From contig JAFYDR010000228.1 in NCBI GenBank assembly GCA_017544725.1, positions 1 through 35,695 of the forward strand: 35,695 nt of DNA, read 5' to 3'. Every line of letters starts with the position of its first letter. Position 1 is the first letter of the stretch. Source of the stretch: Kiritimatiellia bacterium. Its GTDB lineage: Bacteria; Verrucomicrobiota; Kiritimatiellia; RFP12; UBA1067. Shown here in pieces: positions 8,248 through 16,616 of this stretch. Position numbers and translations under genes: made by a program. The notes beneath the pieces are model-generated. The model saw only the letters and a list, made by a program, of their open reading frames with translations, did not search any database and was not told the origin of the DNA.

Positions 8248-10230
8248 CTATTCCGCTGCGAAAGCTTGGACACAGGCGAACCATTCTTCGGGTGTCTGGA
8301 AACGTCCGGCGCCTGTCCAGCCCGCGCCGATCCAGTAGGTGAAGGTCGCGGAGGGTTGCAGCAGATAGATGCACCCTTCGTTGTCGGATGCGATCTGCAT
8401 CTTCGACTTGTCGCCTTTGAACAGGATTGCTGAGAGGATCGAACCGTTGTCCTTACCGTCCACACCATCCGGTTCGAAGTTCGCGATGAATCCGTTCTCA
8501 AGATCCACCTTGAGGATGCCGTTGTGTTGACGCTTCGCGGAGATGTCGAGACCAGGACCGATCATGCGCGCGGGCTGATCGCCCTTCGGCGTTACGTCGA
8601 ACCGCATGAACGGCGTTCCAGTCGTCACCGTGCCGCGTACGGTGTATGTCTCGTAGTCCAGCTCGAACACGGCCTTTGTCGCCGTCTTGGAAATGATGCG
8701 CTGTGCCTTCCAGTTCTTCTCGTGGAACCAGCCGTTACTGCTCAGGGCACCGATACCGCCGACGCCACGACCGGTCGCAACCTTGTAGTTGTCCATGCCC
8801 TTGCCGTGGTTCTTGTGATAGGAACCTTCCGAACCGTGGAGCCACTGCTCCAGCACCGGATACGGCACGCACTTGTTGAACAGGTCGAATCCGCTCGACA
8901 CGAGGCCCTGCCCCTTCGGCGCGGGTTCCATGATTACCGGACCGTAGGCGCGCATGCCCCAGTGGTCGTTCTCCCAGTAGAAGTCGTCCATGCGATAAGG
9001 AGCGTAGCCGCAATCGACCGCCGCTTCCGGGAAAGGTGCCAGTTTGCTGAAACGGATGAGCGCCTCCAGGAAATAGTAGTCGCCGTAGTTGAGCGGTACA
9101 TCGACTTCGCTGTTGCCAGGCTTGTGGCCCACGCCATGCATCAGGAGAAAGTTTCCGTTCTCGCCGACCTTCGCGAAGTAGTCGGGTGATGCCAGCGAGA
9201 GCAGTTGCTTCACGGCAAAGGCGCGATAGACCGCGCCCTTCGCGCTCGGTGCGAATCCCGACAACTCCAGCAATGCGCTTGCGGTAATCGCGGCGGCGGA
9301 GGTATCACGCTCCTCGTTCGGGATGTTCGGTGCCTTGTAGTCCCAGAACAACACACCGTCGGCGGGGAGGTTCGGTGCAGACAGCATATAGTCGGCGCAC
9401 TTCAAGGCGCGCGTAAGGTAGGCAGGATTCTTCGTCTCGCGGTACATCATGGTGAATCCGTAGAGTCCCCAAGCATGGCCGCGACCCCATGTACCGTCGG
9501 CAGAAGCACCCTGTCCGGCGCGGTACTGGTTGATCTTGCCAGTCTTCTGGTCGTAGTTGAGGATGTGGAACGCGCTGTTGTCGGCACGGAAGTGGTGGCG
9601 GTCGGTCATGTCGGCATGCGACTTCGCAATTGCGTCGAACTTCGCATCGCCCCCGTTCTTCGCCGCCCATTCGAGCAGTTCCAGATTCATCATGTTATCG
9701 ACGATAACGAGGAAGTCCTTCTGTTCCCCGATCTTGCCCCAGCTACGAATGAGTCCAAGTTTCTCGTTATACCTTTTCGAGAGAGCCTCTGCGCCATCCA
9801 GCAGGATACCCTTGTACTCCGGTTTCGGCGCGAGGCGCAGGGCGTTGCCCACGCTCGTCATCAGCATGAACCCGATGTCGTGGTTGCCGGAGTAGTGGCG
9901 GATCTGGTCTTGGATTGCGGTGAACTTCTCGGCGGCAGCTTTCAGGTCTTCCGCCTTCGTGAACTCGTAGAGGTACCAAAGCGAACCGGGGAAGAAGCCG
10001 CTGCACCAGTCCTGCGGCTTTATCGTCACGAGCTGGTCATTCTGCCACCGCTTGGGAAAGCAGTTCTCCTTCCCTTCCATCTGTTTCACGAGACCGCGAT
10101 ACTGTTCCGCCGCGCGCGAGAAGATCGAGGGCAGCTGCGCCTTCAACGCGGCCTCGTCAGCGGATTCCGTCGCCGCCTGCGCAAAGAGCGCGGAAGCTAC
10201 CAAAAGTGTAAGTGTCATCAGTTTCTTCAT
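8248..10230 (-). CDS. secreted GH88 unsaturated uronyl hydrolase fused to DUF4861
   Basis: 660 aa. The signal peptide is about residues 1-19. Residues 30-395 are a GH88-type (alpha/alpha)6 barrel: WCSGFFPGSLWYLYE, NHDIGFMLM (Asp118), IVDNMMNLELLEWAA (Asp178) and WGRGHAWGLYGF. The two aspartates match the catalytic pair of unsaturated glucuronyl hydrolases, which remove the 4,5-unsaturated uronate left by polysaccharide lyases. Residues of about 400-655 are a DUF4861 domain (YAPYRMDDFYWENDHWGMRAYGP, then HGKGMDNYKVATGRGVGG), whose function is unknown to me. Together they suggest one polypeptide that handles lyase-released oligosaccharides. An ATG with an ACGGAG ribosome site and a TTGACG-N18-TACACT promoter support the start. 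The TAG falls 3 bp before a GCCGCC hairpin. Confidence 0.93.
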   Translation of the reverse strand: MKKLMTLTLLVASALFAQAATESADEAALKAQLPSIFSRAAEQYRGLVKQMEGKENCFPKRWQNDQLVTIKPQDWCSGFFPGSLWYLYEFTKAEDLKAAAEKFTAIQDQIRHYSGNHDIGFMLMTSVGNALRLAPKPEYKGILLDGAEALSKRYNEKLGLIRSWGKIGEQKDFLVIVDNMMNLELLEWAAKNGGDAKFDAIAKSHADMTDRHHFRADNSAFHILNYDQKTGKINQYRAGQGASADGTWGRGHAWGLYGFTMMYRETKNPAYLTRALKCADYMLSAPNLPADGVLFWDYKAPNIPNEERDTSAAAITASALLELSGFAPSAKGAVYRAFAVKQLLSLASPDYFAKVGENGNFLLMHGVGHKPGNSEVDVPLNYGDYYFLEALIRFSKLAPFPEAAVDCGYAPYRMDDFYWENDHWGMRAYGPVIMEPAPKGQGLVSSGFDLFNKCVPYPVLEQWLHGSEGSYHKNHGKGMDNYKVATGRGVGGIGALSSNGWFHEKNWKAQRIISKTATKAVFELDYETYTVRGTVTTGTPFMRFDVTPKGDQPARMIGPGLDISAKRQHNGILKVDLENGFIANFEPDGVDGKDNGSILSAILFKGDKSKMQIASDNEGCIYLLQPSATFTYWIGAGWTGAGRFQTPEEWFACVQAFAAE

Positions 10231-10259
10231 GAGTCATTCTCCGTTTGTTGTTGCCAAAA

Positions 10260-10289
10260 AGTGTACCGCCAAATGGCATTGTCCGTCAA
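10260..10289 (-). promoter_or_regulatory. putative promoter of the GH88-DUF4861 gene
   Basis: Minus strand: TTGACG, 18-bp spacer, TACACT, about 29 nt upstream of the ATG at 10230. The -35 matches 5 of 6 and the -10 matches 4 of 6. Confidence 0.55.
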
Positions 10290-10328
10290 CCGTTTTCCGT
10301 AGCCAGAAGCGATGGTCTCTATCCTTGC

Positions 10329-10368
10329 TTCGCAGCTTTTCAGCCTTTCAGCTTCTCCGCTTCTCAGC
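10329..10368. repeat. five in-phase TTCTCAGC-type octamers
   Basis: TTCGCAGC, TTTTCAGC, CTTTCAGC, TTCTCCGC, TTCTCAGC, with perfect 8-bp phase. The next base pairs form the TAG stop of the minus-strand gene at 10368. Related arrays are at 3235-3266, 8204-8227, 30113-30128 and 35665-35695. Confidence 0.85.
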
Positions 10369-12146
10369 TACCGCCTTTCTTTCTCCGCGTTGGGCACGAT
10401 GCGGCAGCGGAGGGTTAGCGGGCTTGTTCCGCGCACCTCGTAACGGCGGTAATGTCCGTGGCGATTGCCGTAGAGCTGCTTGGTGTTGATTACCTTCCCG
10501 TTCGTTTCATACAGGCAGGTCCAACCATCGAGCGAAACGGAGACGGAGGATGCCTTTTCGTTTACCTTGGTCTTACGTTCACCGTCGAACTCGAAGACCG
10601 GCACGGTCAATGCCAATTCGCCTTCGCCAGTAAGTGTGATCGCGACATCATCGTTGCTGACATCACACGCCAACCGCAGATATGGCTCGAACTTCCGCAC
10701 AACGTCAACCGACAGATGCGCTTTACCGTTAGCGGCGTTCGCCGTCAGGTTTGTGTACTTTCCGCCGTAGGAATAGACCCAATCGCCGTCTCGCGTCCAG
10801 CCGGGCAGAATGGCGAGATTCGACGGATTCTTCAAATCCAGTTTGTATTTCGGATTCTTCGCGAACGGCACCGAGAGTGCGAGCATCGGGGGCGCACCGC
10901 GACGTTGGATGCGTCCGATGCCGCTACCGTCGTAGTGATCGTCTGCCGGTGCGTCGAACTGCGCAATGTAGTCGCCCGCCTTCAGAAAGGTCCTGTGGAA
11001 ATCGCGGGTGGTGGTGAACACGGTTGCCGCCGCGTCCTCCGGGAGATCGGAATCGGGGATGCTCTCGTCCGCGAAAAGGTAGCCCAGGAACGCCCAGGAC
11101 CCCATCGTTACCATGTACTTGTCGAAGTAACCGTATCCCTCGCATCCGTAACGCGTGTCGCGCGGAAAACGGTTCTTCACGTGGTGCAGCGGTTTCGAGC
11201 GCGTCCAGTAGTCGAGGCTTTCGACAGCCCGCCGCGCAGCCGCGCGGAACCGTTGCGCCTTATGCAAGTCACCGCGTTCTTTAAACCAACCGGCATACCA
11301 TTCACAGAGTGCGCACCAGAAGGTCTCGTTGTGCAGGAACTGATTGCTCCGTCCACCGAAGGGGATTTCGCCCGTCACGGACTGCATGAGAAGCGTCGGT
11401 TCGGCGGAGCGAAGGAACTGCTTTTCCAGAAAGGCGCGTGAGGGGCCGTCGTATCCGTAGCGGAGCGCTACCATGAACTGGAGGCGCGTCACGCCGTCAT
11501 AGACCATTGGTTGGTTCGGGTCCTTGTACATCCCGTTCGCGTCGAAGAAACGGAGTTGTCCCGCGAACTGACGTTCGACGAAAGCGGGAATACCGCCGAG
11601 TCCCGCGTGGCATCGCAGTTGCTCGCTCGCACCGGAGAAGATCGCCCAGTTGTGGGAAATCGGATCGGTCGGGGCGGGAATGCAACTGTAGGTGTCCTTC
11701 GGAACGATCTTGGACAACTCGGCGCGCCATCCGTCCGTCACCTCTTTCGTGAAGAGCTTCGCACGTTCGACCTCATAGAGGCATAGGATGATTTCTTTGA
11801 CCGAAAAATCGTTTCCAACTTGCTTCCCGTTCTTTGCCTTCGCTATCGGAATCTGGTGGCAGCACTCATTCATCATCGTTTGGAAGAGAGCCTTGTCATG
11901 CGGTGAGTTCCGCCGTCCTGTTGCCAGCAACACACCGAGATTGGCTGTCAGGCGCGGAAAACCGTGCTCTGCCAAACCATTTGTCTGGACATTCTTGAGG
12001 TAGGATTCCATGTGCTCCTGTGAATAGGCGGAGACAGCCATCTCGACCAGATCGAGATACTTCGCTTTCGAGACGGCATTCCCTTGCTGCGTGCCCAACA
12101 GGAATGCGCCAAACACTGCAAAACAAAACCGACTTGTCATTCTCAT
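10368..12146 (-). CDS. secreted protein of unknown family, probable alpha-toroid carbohydrate-active enzyme
   Basis: 592 aa with a signal peptide of about 24 residues. Residues 30-380 are mostly helical with paired aromatic and charged motifs: PTDPISHNWAIFSGASEQLRC, VYDGVTRLQFMVALRYGYDG, TGEIPFGGRSNQFLHNETFW and RYGCEGYGYFDKYMV. This pattern resembles (alpha/alpha) toroid lyases or hydrolases, with a beta-rich C-terminal part (about 400-590) like the sandwich domains that follow such toroids. I could not assign a named family. The ATG has an AAGGA site 7 bp upstream. It is 137 bp upstream of, and co-directional with, the GH88 gene, but that gene has its own promoter candidate. The last codons touch a TTCTCAGC octamer array. 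Confidence 0.8.
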   Translation of the reverse strand: MRMTSRFCFAVFGAFLLGTQQGNAVSKAKYLDLVEMAVSAYSQEHMESYLKNVQTNGLAEHGFPRLTANLGVLLATGRRNSPHDKALFQTMMNECCHQIPIAKAKNGKQVGNDFSVKEIILCLYEVERAKLFTKEVTDGWRAELSKIVPKDTYSCIPAPTDPISHNWAIFSGASEQLRCHAGLGGIPAFVERQFAGQLRFFDANGMYKDPNQPMVYDGVTRLQFMVALRYGYDGPSRAFLEKQFLRSAEPTLLMQSVTGEIPFGGRSNQFLHNETFWCALCEWYAGWFKERGDLHKAQRFRAAARRAVESLDYWTRSKPLHHVKNRFPRDTRYGCEGYGYFDKYMVTMGSWAFLGYLFADESIPDSDLPEDAAATVFTTTRDFHRTFLKAGDYIAQFDAPADDHYDGSGIGRIQRRGAPPMLALSVPFAKNPKYKLDLKNPSNLAILPGWTRDGDWVYSYGGKYTNLTANAANGKAHLSVDVVRKFEPYLRLACDVSNDDVAITLTGEGELALTVPVFEFDGERKTKVNEKASSVSVSLDGWTCLYETNGKVINTKQLYGNRHGHYRRYEVRGTSPLTLRCRIVPNAEKERR

Positions 12147-12383
12147 ACGAGATTCCTTTTTCGTACCCAGGTTCTCCCTCGCGGGTATCCGTTCATGTCA
12201 CGCCCGATAGCATACTACAAATCCACCGCTTTTGAACACTCTGGACTAGTCCACTTTTTTCGGCTCGCGGTGCGGGCGGGTCGCCTGTATGGAACGCAGA
12301 CAAGAATGTCCCGCACGGAACTTGGCCGATGTTAGCCGTCCGCCCTTAAAAGCGAACAGCTGATAGCGAAGGGTTGCTTAGGC

Positions 12384-12412
12384 TTGTTTTGCAGGGATAT
12401 TTCTGATACAAT
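12384..12412 (+). promoter_or_regulatory. putative promoter of the DUF5009 gene
   Basis: TTGTTT, 17-bp spacer, TACAAT, followed by a leader of about 40 nt with GGAGG (12446-12450). The rest of the 12147-12458 divergent gap shows nothing else that I can support. Confidence 0.6.
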
Positions 12413-12458
12413 GATTCCGTTGTTTGTCGTAGAATTGTTGGTTTCGGAGGATCACGGT

Positions 12459-13562
12459 ATGAACACAGAAAAAAGGTTGTACTCGTTGGATGTCCTGCGT
12501 GGGGCGGATATGTTTTTTATCATGGGGGGTGCTTTGTTGATCAGGCGTCTTTGCATTTGGGTCGGTGCATCCGACTGCTGGCTCGCGAAGCAAATGGTGC
12601 ATGTGAATTGGATTGGATTCGCCCAGCACGATACGATCTTCCCGCTCTTCCTGTTCATCGCGGGGGTTGCTTGGCCCTTCTCCTACGCGGCACAGCGCGA
12701 GAAGGGACGTTCGAACGGGATGATCGCCTTGCGTGTCTTGAAACGCGCCGCGTTACTGGTCTTTCTGGGATTGGTTTACAGCGGTTTCTTCAACTTTGAT
12801 TTCGCGCACCTTCGCTTTCCGAGCGTGCTGGCGCGTATCGGTCTCGGTTGGGCGGGGGCGGCACTCCTGTACATCGCTGTGCGCAAGGCATGGATTCGGG
12901 GCGTCATCGCGGTTCTCTTCTCGGTCGGTTACTGGGCGATACTGCGGTTCCTGATCGCGCCGGACGCTCCGGTGGGCGCAGACTCCTTCTCGCTTGCGGG
13001 AAATTATGCGGGATGGATCGACCGTGTCGTTTTCGGAAAGAACCACCTGTACACGATTAGCGATCCGGAGGGATTGATCTCTACCATTTCAGGAGTTGTC
13101 ACCGCCATGCTTGGCGTGTTCGCTGGAGAGATCGTTCGCTTGGAACGTTTCGCGCTGTGGAAGCGTGCTGTCGCTCTGGCCGTTTCCGCTGTTATCCTGT
13201 GCGGACTCGGTTTCGCTTGGGAACCATGGTGTCCCTGTATCAAGAAACTGTGGACGCCGACCTTCGCGCTCTTTGCGGGTGCCTATTCGTTTGCGGCGCT
13301 TGCCCTGTTCTACTGGCTCTGTGATGTGCAAGGGTGGCGTAAATGGGGATTCTTCTTTCAGGTGATTGGACTCAACTCAATCACGATCTACATGTTGCAA
13401 AGGATCGTGAATATGGAATCCGTTTCCAAATTCTTCTTTGGCGGATTGGCAAACCTCCTGCCCGACGCTGCGGGAAAGGTTGTGCTTTCCATTGGTTACA
13501 TTCTGGTCTGTTGGCTCATCCTCCTCTTCCTCCACCGCAAGTGCACCTATCTCAAGGTCTAG
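12459..13562 (+). CDS. DUF5009 / heparan-alpha-glucosaminide N-acetyltransferase-like membrane protein
   Basis: I set the start at the ATG at 12459 (MNTEKRLYSLDVLRG), 8 bp after GGAGG; an upstream ATG at 12384 overlaps the promoter. 367 aa with about 9-10 membrane segments. The N-terminus RLYSLDVLRGADMFFIM and the segment HVNWIGFAQHDTIFPLFLFIAG (split here by His48) align with human HGSNAT, where the corresponding His precedes WNG and a DLVFPWFVFIMG stretch. HGSNAT acetylates terminal glucosamine across a membrane using acetyl-CoA. Bacterial relatives (COG4299, NagX) are poorly defined, so the acceptor here is unknown. The stop is 5 bp before a GCCGCC hairpin. Confidence 0.9.
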   Translation: MNTEKRLYSLDVLRGADMFFIMGGALLIRRLCIWVGASDCWLAKQMVHVNWIGFAQHDTIFPLFLFIAGVAWPFSYAAQREKGRSNGMIALRVLKRAALLVFLGLVYSGFFNFDFAHLRFPSVLARIGLGWAGAALLYIAVRKAWIRGVIAVLFSVGYWAILRFLIAPDAPVGADSFSLAGNYAGWIDRVVFGKNHLYTISDPEGLISTISGVVTAMLGVFAGEIVRLERFALWKRAVALAVSAVILCGLGFAWEPWCPCIKKLWTPTFALFAGAYSFAALALFYWLCDVQGWRKWGFFFQVIGLNSITIYMLQRIVNMESVSKFFFGGLANLLPDAAGKVVLSIGYILVCWLILLFLHRKCTYLKV

Positions 13563-13567
13563 GGGTG

Positions 13568-13645
13568 GGCGGCTAACGCCGCCAGCTGAGAAGTAGCCGC
13601 CGATGGCGGCAAAGATGAATGAAGAAATAAGAATGACGAATGAAG
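13568..13645. repeat. two GCCGCC hairpins and AATGAAG/AATGACG heptamers
   Basis: GGCGGC-taac-GCCGCC (13568-13583) begins just after the DUF5009 stop. A CAGCTGAGAAG word follows, then GCCGCC-gat-GGCGGC (about 13597-13611) and degenerate AATGACG heptamers (13615-13645). It may act as a 3' end or insulating structure; no T-run follows. Confidence 0.75.
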
Positions 13646-13728
13646 GCGAAATTGCCCGCCCCGCCAGTCCAGCGCGGCATGACGCATGTCGCATGACGCG
13701 CGTCCAATGCGTTCTTTACACGCCACGC

Positions 13729-13757
13729 TTGTCATGGATTCTTCCCTTTGCTATACT
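13729..13757 (+). promoter_or_regulatory. strong promoter placed for a leaderless BPL_N transcript
   Basis: TTGTCA, exactly 17 bp, TATACT. The -10 ends 6 bp before the ATG at 13764, so transcription would begin at or within a base or two of the start codon. No Shine-Dalgarno is present. Confidence 0.75.
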
Positions 13758-13763
13758 GGTCGT

Positions 13764-14960
13764 ATGAAAACTAACTTTGACAAAACCTTGCGTCAGGGTT
13801 CTGTTGTGACGCACCTCGCCATTGCGCTTGCCTTGGTTTTCTTCTGCGGTTGTTCGACCGTTTCCCATCTTACGATGCCCGCATCCAATCCAGGTAACTT
13901 GCCGCCGCTCAAGGTGGGCGTGTATGCGGACAACGGACCGAGCGGGATTGGAGCCGTCGAATGGTTCCGCCTGATCAATGGGTCGCCAGAAATGGAACTG
14001 CATCTCTTGGACGGTGAGGCGATCCGCAACGGCAAGCTCGACGGACTCGATGTGCTGGTCATGCCGGGCGGCAGTAGCGCAGACGAATACAGGACCCTTC
14101 GCCCGGAGGGCGTGGAAAAGATGAAGGCGTTCTTCCGTGCGGGCGGCGGTTACATCGGTACCTGTGCAGGATGTTCGCTCATGACCGATGATGTCAAAGG
14201 GCGTGCGTGCGTGATGCCGTGGAAGCGTGTGGCATCTGAACCTGCCACCATGTTCCCCACCTTCAACCTGAACGAGAAAGGTGCCGCCGCGCTTGGTTTG
14301 AAAGCCGGTTCTCACGTCTTCCGGTATCATGGCGGACCGTTTCTGGAACCCAGTACGAATGTGATCGCTGATGCCAAGATCGAGGTGTGGGGAACGATCG
14401 ACGCGGAGGCGACGATGAAGGGGAAGGTCAAAACGGAAAAGAAGATGTATGGATCGCCCGCGATTCTTGGTGGCACCTTCGGTAAGGGCAAGATGTTTAT
14501 CACTTCGGGACACCCCGAGTATTTCAACGGTACGATCTACATCGTTGTCGCGGCGTTCAAGTACGTCACCGGGCGCGACATCACCTTCCCGGCGCGCCCG
14601 CGCAATCCGCGTTCGATTGCGGTGGGCTTCCTTGCCTCGGGCATACAGGGAGTGGAAACGGCCGCGACCGCACTTGACATCGATGCCGAGAAAGATTTCG
14701 ACCTCGTGCCGATCGACATGGACGGCATGCGTCAGCGCCGACTCGACCACCTCGACGTTCTCGTGCTTGCGAGTAAAGCTCCGCTGAAAAACAAACCCAT
14801 GCAGGGTTTCATTCGGGAATTTGTCGCTCGCGGCGGCAAGGTCGTCGGCTTTAATGCGGGTATCAAAGCACTTCCTCCGGGGGGCATCGCTTGTGAGCCG
14901 CGCAAAGGAACGGTGGAAGCCATCCGCAAGTTCTTCCCCCAAATCCAGCCGGGAAGCTGA
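13764..14960 (+). CDS. BPL_N (class I GATase-like) lipoprotein
   Basis: 398 aa from the ATG at 13764. A hydrophobic segment ends in FFCGCST, with Cys30 the likely lipidated residue. From about residue 48 is a glutamine-amidotransferase-like fold of the BPL_N type: VGVYADNGPSGIG, DVLVMPGGSSADEY, the nucleophile elbow GTCAG (Cys134) and SGHPEYF (His250, Glu252). A second, degenerate fold-like half runs from about 290 to 390, with DVLVLASKAPL and ARGGKVVGFNAG. BPL_N domains are found in secreted proteins of unknown reaction; the Cys/His/Glu triad suggests hydrolase or amidase activity. An upstream in-frame ATG at 13686 is rejected because it precedes the promoter. The stop TGA lies inside a nonamer word array. 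Confidence 0.87.
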   Translation: MKTNFDKTLRQGSVVTHLAIALALVFFCGCSTVSHLTMPASNPGNLPPLKVGVYADNGPSGIGAVEWFRLINGSPEMELHLLDGEAIRNGKLDGLDVLVMPGGSSADEYRTLRPEGVEKMKAFFRAGGGYIGTCAGCSLMTDDVKGRACVMPWKRVASEPATMFPTFNLNEKGAAALGLKAGSHVFRYHGGPFLEPSTNVIADAKIEVWGTIDAEATMKGKVKTEKKMYGSPAILGGTFGKGKMFITSGHPEYFNGTIYIVVAAFKYVTGRDITFPARPRNPRSIAVGFLASGIQGVETAATALDIDAEKDFDLVPIDMDGMRQRRLDHLDVLVLASKAPLKNKPMQGFIREFVARGGKVVGFNAGIKALPPGGIACEPRKGTVEAIRKFFPQIQPGS

Positions 14961-15053
14961 AAAGCCGGTTAAGCTGGTTAGGCGAGATAAGCTGAGAAGA
15001 AGGTAGTAGGAACGGGACGCGCCAGTTCTGTGCGTGGGCATATTATGCCCGCG
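14953..15053. repeat. nonamer array and an imperfect palindrome between BPL_N and SQR genes
   Basis: Nonamers of AAGCTGGTT type run in phase from 14953 to 14997 (GAAGCTGAA, AAGCCGGTT, AAGCTGGTT, AGGCGAGAT, AAGCTGAGA). At 15033-15053 is a 21-nt imperfect palindrome with 10-bp arms around GGGCATA-t-TATGCCC, flanked by CTGTGC and GCACAG. It could be a terminator-like structure or a dimeric regulator site; no T-run follows. Confidence 0.7.
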
Positions 15054-15126
15054 TTTGCACAGCAGTTCGGACTATCGACCGCTCCCTGCACTCAAAACTA
15101 CGGTGTAGCTGCCTGGAAATCGCGGA

Positions 15127-15155
15127 TTGAATCTTGTGGGGCGAAAGAGTAAAAT
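15127..15155 (+). promoter_or_regulatory. promoter placed for a leaderless SQR transcript
   Basis: TTGAAT, exactly 17 bp, TAAAAT. The ATG at 15163 is 7 bp after the -10, so the transcript would start at the initiation codon. The only purine stretch upstream is GGTGG, 2 bp from the ATG and too close to act as a ribosome site. Confidence 0.7.
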
Positions 15156-15162
15156 GGTGGCT

Positions 15163-16494
15163 ATGTTACACGATGATATTTCCAGACGTGAATTTATCCA
15201 GCGTTCTGCCGCGGCGGCGTTGCTGGCGGGTGTTCCGTTGCTTGGCGGCGGTTGTTCTCGAGACCCGGCATCCGATGTCGCTGTTTCCATCTTGATTATC
15301 GGAGGTGGTTCTGCGGGAATCTCCGTGGCGGCGAGACTTCGCCGTCGGCTGAAGCGTGCGACAATCACGCTGGTCGATCCGGCGGAGAAACATTTTTACC
15401 AGCCCGGATTTACGTTTGTCGGGGCTGGTGTTTGGCAGCCGAACGATATCTGGATGCCACAGAGTGATCTCATTCCCAAGGGGGTCACGTGGATTCGCGA
15501 TACCGTCGAAGCAGTAGAGGCAGACCACAAGGTCGCCGTGCTCGCAAGCGGGAAGAAGCTCACCTATGATTTCCTCGTCCTCTGTCCGGGACTTCAGGAA
15601 AACTGGTCGCTTGTCGAAGGGATCAAGAAGGAGAGCCTTGGCGCAGGGAATGCGCATTCGATCTACGATTTCGAAGGCGCCTCCAAGACCTGGAAGGCAA
15701 TCGACGAGTTTACGCAGAAGGGCGGGAAGGGACTCTTCACGGACACGTGGACGAAATTGAAGTGTGGAGGTGCGCCGAAGAAGATCTGTCTGTTGTCTGA
15801 ACATCTAGCGCGTAAGCGCGCCGCGCGCGCGTCCTGCCAGTTCCAGTACTACACAGCGTCCAAAGAACTCTATGATGTGCCGCATTTCACGCCGCGTCTT
15901 CAGGAGATTTACAAGGAACGGAATGTTCCGATCTCGTTGAACTGCCGACTGACGGGTGTGGACACCTCCGCCAAGAAAGCGCATTTCCTTGATACCTCCA
16001 CCGGACGAGCTTTTGTCGAGGAGTATGATTTCCTGCATTTTACGCCACCGCAGTCCGCACCCGATTTCGTGAAGAAGTCGGGATTGGGATGGACGGAGGG
16101 AAAACTCGCCCGCGAGTCATGGGTGAAGACCGACAAGAAAACGCTCGTTCATCTCGATCACAGCAACATCATTTGCCTCGGCGACGCGGCGGGAATTCCC
16201 ACTTCCAAGACTTCAGCCGCGATTCGCAAACAGGCTCCGATCGCGGTCGCGAACCTCTGTTCCCTGATTGCGGGGAAGGAACCTGCGGTGGAATACAATG
16301 GGTATGCGGCATGTCCGATCGTCACGGATTACGGACATGTGATTATGGCGGAATTCGACTACGAAAAGAAACCCGATTCATCCTTCCCGTTTACTTGGAT
16401 GGATACCTCGCGCGAGTTGCGAAGCGCTTGGTGGCTGAAGGCGTATGTCCTGAAGCCAATGTACTTCCATCTGATGTTGCGCGGTTGGATGTAA
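15163..16494 (+). CDS. sulfide:quinone oxidoreductase-like flavoprotein with Tat-type signal
   Basis: 443 aa. SRREFIQ (residues 7-13, Arg8-Arg9) and a hydrophobic stretch ending GGGC31 form a twin-arginine, lipobox-like signal. The FAD-binding GGGSAG is at 47-52. The protein follows the mitochondrial-type SQR (SQRDL/type II) closely: HFYQPGFTFVGAG, KCGGAPKK with Cys201, LHFTPPQSAPD, GDAAGIPTSKT, YAACPIVTDYG with Cys384, and EFDY near the C-terminus. The two redox cysteines are both present. SQR oxidises sulfide and passes electrons to quinone. The Tat/lipobox leader would place it on the outer face of the cytoplasmic membrane, unusual for this family. The start rests on the promoter and Tat motif; an upstream ATG at 15127 would overlap the -35. 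Confidence 0.92.
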   Translation: MLHDDISRREFIQRSAAAALLAGVPLLGGGCSRDPASDVAVSILIIGGGSAGISVAARLRRRLKRATITLVDPAEKHFYQPGFTFVGAGVWQPNDIWMPQSDLIPKGVTWIRDTVEAVEADHKVAVLASGKKLTYDFLVLCPGLQENWSLVEGIKKESLGAGNAHSIYDFEGASKTWKAIDEFTQKGGKGLFTDTWTKLKCGGAPKKICLLSEHLARKRAARASCQFQYYTASKELYDVPHFTPRLQEIYKERNVPISLNCRLTGVDTSAKKAHFLDTSTGRAFVEEYDFLHFTPPQSAPDFVKKSGLGWTEGKLARESWVKTDKKTLVHLDHSNIICLGDAAGIPTSKTSAAIRKQAPIAVANLCSLIAGKEPAVEYNGYAACPIVTDYGHVIMAEFDYEKKPDSSFPFTWMDTSRELRSAWWLKAYVLKPMYFHLMLRGWM

Positions 16495-16498
16495 GCGG

Positions 16499-16584
16499 AC
16501 GGATGCGCCGTCAGCGGTAAAGTGCGGACAAAGTGCCCGCGCAACTTAGAGTAGGGAATAGGTAGCAGGGAGTAGGCAGTAGGG
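16499..16584. repeat. hairpin after SQR stop and five in-phase AGTAGGG heptamers
   Basis: GACGG-atgcg-CCGTC lies at about 16502-16516, just after the TAA. At 16550-16584 are AGTAGGG, AATAGGT, AGCAGGG, AGTAGGC, AGTAGGG in perfect 7-bp phase. A shorter relative is at about 95-107. Confidence 0.75.
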
Positions 16585-16616
16585 AAGCACACAGAACCTT
16601 GGCGCATCCCTTTTCC

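Noticed and set aside
13716..15041. Long minus-strand open frame (441 codons)
   Set aside because: Fully antisense to the BPL_N gene, which has clear domain motifs, a lipobox and a promoter. The frame is His/Arg-rich and without recognisable domains, typical of a GC-rich shadow.
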